A stretch of 31,468 nucleotides of DNA from a virus: IMG/VR virus record IMGVR_UViG_3300046413_000165, positions 1-31,468 of that record, one strand, 5' to 3'. Shown here one piece after another: positions 5,213 through 11,154 of the stretch. The notes under the pieces were generated by a model. The model had not been told where the DNA came from. It was given only the letters and a program-made list of their open reading frames with translations, and searched no databases. Position 1 is the first letter of the stretch, and every line of letters starts with the position of its first letter. A program made the translations under genes and the position numbers.

Positions 5213-5616
5213 GCGATACTAAAAGCACTAACCCCAAGGACAGAGTAGGTATCCGCAAGGCACCTATCTCTGGCCTTCCTGCTCCAGTCCTAATGGAGTG
5301 CGGCCTAGTAAAGTTGCACGGAGACTTGAAATACGGAGCCTACAACTGGCGCCAAGAGGGAGTCCGAGCATCGGTATACTACGACGCTGTATGGCGGCAC
5401 CTCACGGCTTGGTACGAGGGCGAAGACCTCGACCCAGACTCTGGCGAGCATCACATAGCGCACGCAATGACAGGCCTAGCAGTCCTCCGTGACTCTCAAA
5501 TGTTTGGGAACTGCGTAGACGACAGGCCTAGATCTCACAAGCGAGGATGGTTGCAAGGCATGAACTGCCGTGCCGCCGACATGATCGATAAAGCTAACGA
5601 TGCAAAAGGTCATTGA
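5209..5616 (+). CDS. dATP/dGTP diphosphohydrolase-like protein (DUF5664 / MazZ-type N-terminal domain)
   Basis: A 135-residue protein with the pattern I associate with phage dATP/dGTP diphosphohydrolase N-terminal domains: KYGAYNW (41-47), YYDAVWRHLTAW (57-68), GEDLDPDSG (71-79) and HHIAHAM (81-87). The conserved Glu/Asp and His residues fit a metal-dependent all-alpha nucleotide pyrophosphatase fold. The family is linked to removing dGTP or dATP, including in phages that replace adenine with 2-aminoadenine, but it also occurs widely in ordinary phages. No PurZ-like synthetase is in the window, so a modified genome is not shown. ATGA overlap with the upstream gene; ends before a palindromic intergenic element. 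Confidence 0.75.
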   Translation: MSDTKSTNPKDRVGIRKAPISGLPAPVLMECGLVKLHGDLKYGAYNWRQEGVRASVYYDAVWRHLTAWYEGEDLDPDSGEHHIAHAMTGLAVLRDSQMFGNCVDDRPRSHKRGWLQGMNCRAADMIDKANDAKGH

Positions 5617-5630
5617 CATCAGCGCTGTAT

Positions 5631-5687
5631 TCCTTAAGGATTATTCTTACTAAGGAGATGCCCCTGTAGGGGGCACTTCCTTAAGGA
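5631..5687 (+). promoter_or_regulatory. Palindrome-hairpin-palindrome element, copy 2
   Basis: TCCTTAAGGA (5631-5640), a hairpin TGCCCC-tgtag-GGGGCA (5659-5675), and TCCTTAAGGA (5678-5687, extended by G). It has the same order of parts as 1751-1842. It fills most of the 118-bp gap between two early genes. A further half-site, ATTCCTTAAT, lies at 5691-5700. The role is unknown; the repetition implies selection. Confidence 0.55.
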
Positions 5688-5734
5688 GTTATTCCTTAAT
5701 TATAACTAGCACGCAATACAAGTCAAGCACAATT

Positions 5735-5938
5735 ATGAAATACGAAACAGGCACTACACTAACGGGCAGTCATGGGAAGTTTACTCTCACGGACTGCGAG
5801 GTCATCGGCATCAGAGAATCCGACGGAGAGGAGACGTGGTTATACACGTGGTCCACCGACGAGGATCGTCGAGTTTTAACTACAGGAAGGGAGTTGTCTG
5901 AAGCAATCGCAGACGGCGCCGTCCTTCAACATCAATAG
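5735..5938 (+). CDS. Hypothetical acidic protein, 67 residues
   Basis: First gene after the palindromic gap. Short, beta-rich in appearance (GKFTLTDCEVIGI, ETWLYTWSTDEDRRVLTTG), acidic, no domain recognised. No SD or TAACCAAT leader is seen, only GCACAATT before the ATG, so the start is less certain. It is followed after ten bases by the next gene. Confidence 0.55.
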   Translation: MKYETGTTLTGSHGKFTLTDCEVIGIRESDGEETWLYTWSTDEDRRVLTTGRELSEAIADGAVLQHQ

Positions 5939-5948
5939 AGCAAGCACC

Positions 5949-6326
5949 ATGCACGAACTACAGATAAGCACATACCCCAACGGGGTAGCAAGGAAACTAG
6001 GACAGGACGTTGTTGTGCAACGCCTGAACCTATTGAATAAGTTCGATGACTGCACCATCGAAGAACTCCAAGACGGAGATCAATACTTCGTCCCGACTCA
6101 TGAGCTACCACAGCGTAGCGCAGAGGACATCTTGGACTACATCGAAGATAATCAAATCGATATTGTTCACGTGTTCGGCGGCAACGAGGAGCTTCGCTTC
6201 AACAACCCCGAGGTAGTGGAGATCGAACTGCACTCGCACAAGACTCAACTCGTCGAGACACTCTGCACCGATTCGGTGCGTGATGCCATCAACTATTTGA
6301 TGGATATGTCCGAGGAAGAAATATGA
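5949..6326 (+). CDS. Hypothetical acidic protein, 125 residues
   Basis: A soluble acidic protein. The N-terminal third looks beta-rich (LQISTYPNGVARKLGQDVVV), the C-terminal part helical (LCTDSVRDAINYLMDMSEEEI). No catalytic motif or family recognised. It lies directly upstream of the RecB-like nuclease gene, separated by 35 bp that carry a possible promoter. Confidence 0.6.
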   Translation: MHELQISTYPNGVARKLGQDVVVQRLNLLNKFDDCTIEELQDGDQYFVPTHELPQRSAEDILDYIEDNQIDIVHVFGGNEELRFNNPEVVEIELHSHKTQLVETLCTDSVRDAINYLMDMSEEEI

Positions 6327-6357
6327 TTGACAGGGCATAGAGTGAGCCTCTTAATAC
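6327..6357 (+). promoter_or_regulatory. Possible promoter ahead of the RecB-like nuclease gene
   Basis: A perfect TTGACA (6327-6332) is followed by CTTAAT (6350-6355) at 17 bp or TAATAC (6352-6357) at 19 bp. The start codon at 6362 is only five to seven bases beyond, so a transcript from this promoter would be nearly leaderless. The -10 match is weak, so this is tentative. Confidence 0.35.
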
Positions 6358-6361
6358 TAGG

Positions 6362-7123
6362 ATGGCTCACTTCTATGACTGCAATGATACACTCGACGCC
6401 TTCCTTCGGGAGGACATAAGCACCGTAGCACAGGCTCGCAAAGTCCGTGCTATTTATCCAAGCGTTACCACTGTCCTAAGCATCTGCAAAGATGAGTTCC
6501 TAGATGGAATATATAAACCCCGCATGATCACCGACCTAGCACGGGAGAACCCCACGCTACCATGGCAGGCCGTAGAGAAGATGACCTACGGGACACGACA
6601 GCACCCGAGCGACGGGCGGAGCATACCATCGTCGGACTTCGGGACTGCAGTGCACAAGAGAATCGAAGAGCTAGTGCAGGCCAAGTTGCACGGGCACGAG
6701 GTGCCCGAATGCCCTTTCACTGAATGGGCTACACCTTTCCTTGACTGGATCGAAGACGAGCAGGTCAAGCCAGTAGCTACTGAGTGCATCATAGCAGACA
6801 GACTGCTTAAGATTGCAGGTAGCGTAGACTTCGTGGGATACGACTACGATGGTAACCTTTTTCTGGCGGACTACAAGTGCCGCACCAATACACGGGGCAA
6901 GGCCAAGGTATACGACAAGGACTGCGAGCAGTTGGCCATCGAGGCCTTCATGATTCAGCGGCAATACAACTTGGACTACACGCCCGAGTGCAGGTCAGTA
7001 GTCATTGACTGCGACACCAAGAAGCACTGGCACCACGTATGGAGCACCGACAACGTAAAGAAGGGCATCGCCAACGCAAAGCTAATGGCGAAACTTTACT
7101 GGAATAAGCGCATGAAAAAATAA
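6362..7123 (+). CDS. PD-(D/E)XK exonuclease, RecB/Cas4-like
   Basis: A 253-residue nuclease that probably resects double-stranded DNA to give single strands for the ERF annealing protein. Motifs in order: YPSVTTVLS (32-40), GTAVHKRIEE (94-103) with the motif-I His, a conserved Glu141, SVDFVG (154-159) with Asp156, ADYKCR (169-174) as the D/ExK core, and CEQLAIEAF (188-196) with the Gln of motif IV. This is the full phage RecB-like set and the normal length. I see no iron-sulphur cysteine cluster, which argues against true Cas4. With ERF, the SSB-like protein and endonuclease VII downstream it forms a recombination operon. Confidence 0.85.
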   Translation: MAHFYDCNDTLDAFLREDISTVAQARKVRAIYPSVTTVLSICKDEFLDGIYKPRMITDLARENPTLPWQAVEKMTYGTRQHPSDGRSIPSSDFGTAVHKRIEELVQAKLHGHEVPECPFTEWATPFLDWIEDEQVKPVATECIIADRLLKIAGSVDFVGYDYDGNLFLADYKCRTNTRGKAKVYDKDCEQLAIEAFMIQRQYNLDYTPECRSVVIDCDTKKHWHHVWSTDNVKKGIANAKLMAKLYWNKRMKK

Positions 7124-7132
7124 GAGGACAGC

Positions 7133-7204
7133 ATGGACGCATTCACTATACTTGTTTTCTTCTTGGCCGTTGCCTTCTTTGTCGTAGCGCACGTTAACAT
7201 ATAA
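7133..7204 (+). CDS. 23-residue putative membrane peptide
   Basis: ATG at 7133 with GAGGACAGC just upstream (SD-like GAGGA). The product is almost one hydrophobic helix, beginning MDAFTILVFFLAVAFF and ending VNI. Such micro-peptides in phages include lysis or superinfection proteins and regulators of membrane enzymes, but no homology can be claimed. It lies between the exonuclease and a conserved hypothetical gene with no room for another start. The SD-like site is the main support. Confidence 0.45.
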   Translation: MDAFTILVFFLAVAFFVVAHVNI

Positions 7205-7215
7205 TTTATTAAGCA

Positions 7216-7476
7216 ATGAAAGACTTAGAACCAATCGACTGGTCAGAACTGGGCTACTACATCAGCGACGAAGCAATACAACTCAGCGGTTGCGACTCAG
7301 CCGTATTGGGTATCACCGACGAAGGCATCCTATGCTACAGCTACGAGCTACTCATAGATGTATTCGTTACACGTGACGGGATGCAACCCGACGAAGCCCT
7401 TGAGTGGGTGGAGTTCAATGTCTTGAGACTTCAAGGTCACGGTGGTAAATTCCACGTGGTATACACAGACATATAA
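7216..7476 (+). CDS. Conserved phage hypothetical protein, 86 residues
   Basis: An acidic alpha/beta protein. The stretch SAVLGITDEGILCYSYELLIDVFVTRDGMQPDEALEWVEFNVL (given here as the region about residues 28-71) resembles a small phage family I remember only as hypothetical. Its features are a short strand, a (Y/D)Y motif, and an RDGM...EA...EFN segment. No function is known to me. It lies between recombination genes and is probably co-transcribed. No SD is visible before the ATG. Confidence 0.6.
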   Translation: MKDLEPIDWSELGYYISDEAIQLSGCDSAVLGITDEGILCYSYELLIDVFVTRDGMQPDEALEWVEFNVLRLQGHGGKFHVVYTDI

Positions 7477-7479
7477 CCC

Positions 7480-7674
7480 GTGCTGTTTGAGATAAAGTAC
7501 AAGCACTCAATGATGGCCGACGACTACGTCGGTAGGTGCATGAAGCACGCTCATACAAAAGAACAGGCACTAAAATATTTCGCCCCGAAGAAACCAGACA
7601 AGAACGGATGGACTCGGACTAAGCACAGGGCCTCGGTCCAAATCATAAGCGTCAATGAAATACCTAGCGCATAG
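7480..7674 (+). CDS. Hypothetical basic protein, 64 residues, GTG start
   Basis: Three bases after the previous stop, with GTG at 7480 as the only start that keeps the beta-like LFEIKYKHS; ATG at 7510 is the alternative. Strongly basic (PKKPDKNGWTRTKHRASVQI), no family recognised. The layout resembles small single-domain sheet proteins. Its last 20 bases overlap the start of the endonuclease VII gene. Confidence 0.5.
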   Translation: MLFEIKYKHSMMADDYVGRCMKHAHTKEQALKYFAPKKPDKNGWTRTKHRASVQIISVNEIPSA

Positions 7675-8101
7675 TAAACTTAAAGAGTGGAGGCAGGCCA
7701 ACCTGCCCAAAGAGTGCCCGATATTTAAGTGCAAGGTAGACGACGCTGTCGTCGATCACTGCCATAGCACTGGCCTAGTGCGAGGTGTACTGCACAGGCA
7801 GAGCAACGCATGGGCTGGTAAGATTGAAAACTCTTGGAAAAGATTCGGCCAAAACAATTCTGACCTTACTCTGCCAGAGGCACTGCGTGCCTTGGCTACA
7901 TACCTAGAAGAAGCTCGGACCGATGTACTGCACCCCGTGGGACTGCGCCAGAAGTGCAACCGATTCGGCAGGCTAACAAAGGACGAGCAGATCGAGACTC
8001 TCATACAATTTAAATGCGATGCAGATGAAATTAATTCTTGCAATAATTCTAAGGCTCGCACAAAATGCTTTCGCACTGCCCTTCTTAAGCAGTGCACTTA
8101 A
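7655..8101 (+). CDS. Recombination endonuclease VII-like resolvase
   Basis: A 148-residue enzyme that probably cleaves Holliday junctions and branched DNA before packaging (T4 gp49 is 157 residues). The His-Me finger core is clear: DHCHSTGLVRGVLH (34-47) with the Asp-His pair, then Asn51 as the metal ligand. Residue order matches T4 Asp40/His41/Asn62. The structural zinc site looks altered: Cys21 and Cys26 are four residues apart instead of two, and the usual second CxxC is His47-x-x-Ser50. The C-terminal half is helical, as in the dimerisation region. It overlaps the previous gene by 20 nt. Confidence 0.8.
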   Translation: MKYLAHSKLKEWRQANLPKECPIFKCKVDDAVVDHCHSTGLVRGVLHRQSNAWAGKIENSWKRFGQNNSDLTLPEALRALATYLEEARTDVLHPVGLRQKCNRFGRLTKDEQIETLIQFKCDADEINSCNNSKARTKCFRTALLKQCT

Positions 8102-8118
8102 CGCAAACCATAAAACAT

Positions 8119-8577
8119 ATGACCAAAGATAATACACCCAAGATAATGCAGTCCATCCAGACCGAGCTGAAGGCTCCGAAGGGTAGGACTAACAAGTTCG
8201 GAGGATACTCTTACAGATCCGCCGAAGATATACTAGAGGCACTTAAGCCTTTATTGAGCAAGTACGATTGCTTCCTTACCATCAATGACGAGATCGTTGA
8301 GGTTGGCGGAAGAGTATACGTTAAGGCAACAGCTACGCTGGAGGAATCTCACGGAGATATTGTCAGCGAGGCTAGTGCTTTCGCAAGGGAAGCTGAAGTT
8401 AAGAAGGGCATGGACGATGCCCAGATTACTGGCTCGGCCTCCTCCTATGCACGCAAGTATGCGCTCAACGGACTTCTTTGCATCGACGACACCAAGGATG
8501 CCGATGCAACAAACACTCACGGGAAGGGTGAACCTTCCTATCAAAAGAAAACACAAACCCTGGATGGGTTAATATAA
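8119..8577 (+). CDS. erf: ERF-family single-strand annealing protein
   Basis: A 152-residue recombinase that anneals complementary single strands made by the exonuclease. The ERF pattern is visible: KFGGYSYRSAEDILEALKPL near the N terminus, a central beta stretch, and the diagnostic GSASSYARKYALNGLLCI followed by DDTKDADATN. The frame is open to 8092, but ATG 8119 is preferred. The earlier start would lie inside the endonuclease gene, and 8119 is preceded by AACCATAAAACAT, a relaxed form of the start leader. Its stop overlaps the next start as TAATG. Confidence 0.85.
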   Translation: MTKDNTPKIMQSIQTELKAPKGRTNKFGGYSYRSAEDILEALKPLLSKYDCFLTINDEIVEVGGRVYVKATATLEESHGDIVSEASAFAREAEVKKGMDDAQITGSASSYARKYALNGLLCIDDTKDADATNTHGKGEPSYQKKTQTLDGLI

Positions 8578-8819
8578 TGGACAAGCAATACGACAACAAT
8601 AACAGCGGCGCTCTCTTTACGAATGACCGCAAGAAGTCGGACACTCACCCTGACCTTACGGGTTCAGCGGAGGTAGATGGCAAGGACTACTGGTTCAAGG
8701 CGTGGAAGAAAACAAGCAAGAAGGGTCAGCCGTTCTTGTCTGTTTCATTCGACCCGAAGGAGGCCGACGTTGTTTCCAGCGGAGTAGCCCCGCAGAACGA
8801 CGACCCCGTACCGTTCTAA
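8577..8819 (+). CDS. Small single-stranded-DNA-binding-like protein with an SSB-type tail
   Basis: An 80-residue protein: GALFTNDRKK, a central SAEVDGKDYWFKAWKKTSKK beta-type region, then SVSFDP and an acidic tail ending DDPVPF. Bacterial SSBs end in a comparable acidic DDDIPF-like tip that docks recombination and replication proteins, so this tail plus the location between ERF and helicase suggests SSB function. It is far shorter than a normal OB-fold SSB (about 110-180 residues), so the fold is uncertain. I recall similar 70-100 residue phage proteins annotated as unknown. TAATG coupling to ERF; a terminator follows. Confidence 0.55.
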   Translation: MDKQYDNNNSGALFTNDRKKSDTHPDLTGSAEVDGKDYWFKAWKKTSKKGQPFLSVSFDPKEADVVSSGVAPQNDDPVPF

Positions 8820-8844
8820 GCCAACCTTGACTACACCCCGAGCG

Positions 8845-8880
8845 TGCCGACTGGAGTCCTAATCTTCAGTCGGCATTTTT
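8845..8880 (+). terminator. Intrinsic terminator after the recombination operon
   Basis: TGCCGACTG (8845-8853) pairs perfectly with CAGTCGGCA (8867-8875), 13-base loop, followed by five T. It separates the recombination genes from the helicase operon, implying attenuation or an unrecognised promoter before 8915. Confidence 0.85.
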
Positions 8881-8914
8881 ATATAACTTACAGCACTTAA
8901 CACTATGAAAAACT

Positions 8915-10252
8915 ATGACAAACTTACTAGAAGCAAACACAGATCTTCCGCACAACTTATCTGCGGAGCACGCAGTTATCTCCTGCTGTTTATTGCAGGG
9001 TAACTCTGATGCCTACGATAGCATCAGCCGTACACTGAAGTCCGAGGACTTCTATTCTTTTCAGCATCAGCTAGCCTTCCAAGGCATAGCCGACTTGGCT
9101 AACGACGGCCAGCCCGTAGATGAGATTCATCTAGTCGAGAAGCTCAAGGTAAACAACAGCATCGACGAAGTCGGTGGAGTAGCGGGTATCTTCGGGTTGA
9201 CCGAAGGGGCCGAGACTACTACGTCCATCAAGCACTACGCAGGTATAGTCAAAGAGAAGAGCAACCTCAGGAGGTTGCACCGCTCTTACAGACTGGCCGC
9301 CGAGCAGGCCGCATCCGAACAGTTACCTGCCTCTGACATTCAGGGTGCAGTAGAGTCCAACCTCGGCGACGACATAAGCTCGGGCGCAGGTATCGAGAAG
9401 ATCTCTACGTCCGTTGAGATACTCAAGGACGAGTTCCAGCAGATGAAAGATGGCACCTTCGTAAAGGACGTAGTCCGTACGCACATACCGCACCTAGATG
9501 AAAAGCTAGGCATGGGTGGTATAGGCGCAGGCGAAGTCTGCATCGTGGCCGCACCTACCTCCTGCGGTAAATCCGCAGTTGCTATCAACATTGCACTGCG
9601 TGCCGCTAAGGCGGACGCTGTACCTACCTGCATCTTTTCTTTTGAGATGCCTCAGAAACAAATCGCTAGGCGAATGATTCAAACTCTTAGCGGAGTGAAC
9701 CTTCGGCAGATCGAAGAGAACGTAGCCTCTACGGCTAAGGTCAAGGCCGTGACCGCCGCAAATGAAACGCTGTCTACTCTGCCCATCTATACCGTGCACT
9801 CAGTGCAGGGCGCCGATGATCTTAAGAGTCAGATCAGAATCCTTGTCCGCAAGCACGGGGTAAAGTTGGTAGTCATTGACTACCTTCAGTTAATCCCGTT
9901 CGGTAAGAACCTCGGCAAGACCGAAGGCATCTCAGCGATCTCTCACAAGATCAAACAGATTGCCGTAGAGCTAGGCATAGGCATACTACTACTAGCGCAG
10001 GTCAACCGAGAGGGAGCCAAGCGTGAAAGCGGACTGTCCTTGTACGACCTCAAGGATTCTGGCGACATCGAGAACGACGCTGACGCTGTCGTACTTATGT
10101 GGCCGAAGGGAGGGGACGTTGAGTCAGCCAAGAAGGTTGATGCAGTCGGACCATACACTGAGTTGCAATACTCAGTTGCTAAAAATCGAGAAGGCGAACG
10201 TGACGTTCGTGGAATCTTCAAACTATATCACTGCGTAGGAATAATAAAATAA
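8915..10252 (+). CDS. dnaB: Replicative DNA helicase, DnaB-like
   Basis: A 445-residue hexameric helicase. The N-terminal domain starts LPHNLSAEHAVISCCLL (11-27), as in bacterial DnaB, and should bind primase or loader. The RecA-like motor carries Walker A AAPTSCGKS (212-220), Walker B VVIDYLQLI (319-327), LLLAQVNR (358-365) and the late motif DLKDSGDIENDAD (378-390). The length is normal. No primase or DNA polymerase is seen in the window, so host replication enzymes are probably recruited. The start follows AAAAACT, like other starts here. The stop shares one base with the next gene (TAATG), coupling it to the DnaA-like protein. Confidence 0.93.
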   Translation: MTNLLEANTDLPHNLSAEHAVISCCLLQGNSDAYDSISRTLKSEDFYSFQHQLAFQGIADLANDGQPVDEIHLVEKLKVNNSIDEVGGVAGIFGLTEGAETTTSIKHYAGIVKEKSNLRRLHRSYRLAAEQAASEQLPASDIQGAVESNLGDDISSGAGIEKISTSVEILKDEFQQMKDGTFVKDVVRTHIPHLDEKLGMGGIGAGEVCIVAAPTSCGKSAVAINIALRAAKADAVPTCIFSFEMPQKQIARRMIQTLSGVNLRQIEENVASTAKVKAVTAANETLSTLPIYTVHSVQGADDLKSQIRILVRKHGVKLVVIDYLQLIPFGKNLGKTEGISAISHKIKQIAVELGIGILLLAQVNREGAKRESGLSLYDLKDSGDIENDADAVVLMWPKGGDVESAKKVDAVGPYTELQYSVAKNREGERDVRGIFKLYHCVGIIK

Positions 10253-10560
10253 TGAAAACAAAAAATCAATTACTAGAAATCGCCGCCAACGAGTTTGGCA
10301 GTACACCTAACGTCATCCGAGGTAAGTCCAGAACACGACGGGCATCATACGCAAGAGATGCGTTGTCTTACATCCTGCACCTGCACGGATGCACGCACGA
10401 AGAAATATCTAAGCTAGTAAACAGAAACCGTTCAAGCGTAACCAAGGGTATCGAGCGAGTCAACGCTCGCAGGAAACATGAAGAGCATGACAGCTCCGTC
10501 TACCTGCAGTCACTTCGCAAAGCCTGCTTTCATGCAGGCATTCAAATGCCAACCAACTAG
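10252..10560 (+). CDS. Stand-alone DnaA domain IV-like DNA-binding protein
   Basis: A 102-residue protein resembling only the C-terminal DNA-binding domain of DnaA. KSRTRRASYARDALSYILH (25-43) matches the basic helix region, and CTHEEISKLVNRNRSSVTKG (47-66) matches the HTH signature that in DnaA reads roughly G-R-D-H-T-T-V. No ATPase domain is present. It is coupled to DnaB by TAATG. This suggests it recognises the phage origin, perhaps the iterons at 2361-2416, and brings in helicase. It could instead compete with host DnaA. The domain call is good; the role is inferred. Confidence 0.75.
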   Translation: MKTKNQLLEIAANEFGSTPNVIRGKSRTRRASYARDALSYILHLHGCTHEEISKLVNRNRSSVTKGIERVNARRKHEEHDSSVYLQSLRKACFHAGIQMPTN

Positions 10561-10567
10561 CACGGAT

Positions 10568-10987
10568 ATGAAACACAAACGATTCGACATGGATATGTTT
10601 GACCTGACGGATAGCCCCGCCAGGCAGGCAACCAAGGAGTACATAGCACGCAAGGGGTACACTGCTATAGACAACCCCGATAAGTACTGCGCTGACCTAA
10701 TCGTCGAGGGCCTGTGCTTCATCGAGTGCGAGTGCAAGCTCGCTTGGAAGGGGCCGAAGTTCCCTTGGCCCAGTGTGCACCTGCCGCAACGCAAGAAGAA
10801 GTTCGCAAACCTTTCTATGCCCATTCAATTCTACATATGGAACAAGGAGTACAGTCACGCCATGCGTATCTGCGGCTGGCAACTGACCGATGACAAACTC
10901 ATCGAGGTGCCCAACAAGATGATCGCAAATGGTGAATACTTCTACGATATACCTACAAATGAAACCCATATCATCAGCAAAGACTGA
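10568..10987 (+). CDS. PD-(D/E)XK-like nuclease candidate, 139 residues
   Basis: The frame is open to 10478, but the first 30 codons overlap the DnaA-like gene, so the start is placed at ATG 10568. Residues about 38-60 read KYCADLIVEGLCFIECECKLAWKG, shown here as the region containing Asp...Glu-Cys-Glu-Cys-Lys. This is a D-x(n)-ExK pattern like small phage Holliday-junction resolvases or VRR-type nucleases. A later PQRKKKFANL resembles the basic motif IV region. Acting with the helicase on replicating DNA is plausible. It is the last gene of the rightward unit. The alternative is an unrelated protein with a chance motif. Confidence 0.5.
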   Translation: MKHKRFDMDMFDLTDSPARQATKEYIARKGYTAIDNPDKYCADLIVEGLCFIECECKLAWKGPKFPWPSVHLPQRKKKFANLSMPIQFYIWNKEYSHAMRICGWQLTDDKLIEVPNKMIANGEYFYDIPTNETHIISKD

Positions 10988-11027
10988 TATAACTTGCAAT
11001 AAACGCAGGCGATTACATATTTAAAGA

Positions 11028-11043
11028 GCCTTAGTATTAAGGC
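11028..11043. other. Short hairpin in the convergent intergenic region
   Basis: GCCTTA-GTAT-TAAGGC, a perfect 6-bp stem without a T-run. A nearby direct repeat GTTACGTTA occurs twice around 11061-11082. The remainder of 10988-11112 shows nothing else. Confidence 0.3.
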
Positions 11044-11112
11044 GTGTTATTAGTTATCGTTACGTTATGTGTTACGTTAGAGGGCTTTTCGGTCATAGTA
11101 GGGTCCTCGACA

Positions 11113-11153
11113 TTTGGCCTCTCCCTTATCTGGGGGGAGGCCAAACTTGTTTT
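11113..11153 (+). terminator. Strong terminator between convergent early and late units
   Basis: TTTGGCCTCTCCC (11113-11125) pairs with GGGAGGCCAAA and flanking G (to 11145), followed by CTTGTTTTA. The stem is about 12 bp with one G-U pair. The T-rich side favours plus-strand transcripts. For the minus strand it lies ten bases past the giant gene's stop and would act as a 3' stabilising hairpin without a U-tract. Confidence 0.75.
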
Positions 11154-11154
11154 A

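Noticed and set aside
8092-8118. Longer start for the ERF gene
   Set aside because: Would start within the endonuclease VII gene and adds residues outside the ERF pattern; ATG 8119 has the better leader.
10478-10567. Upstream extension of the nuclease candidate
   Set aside because: Covers the end of the DnaA-like gene in another phase; ATG 10568 lies just after that gene's stop.
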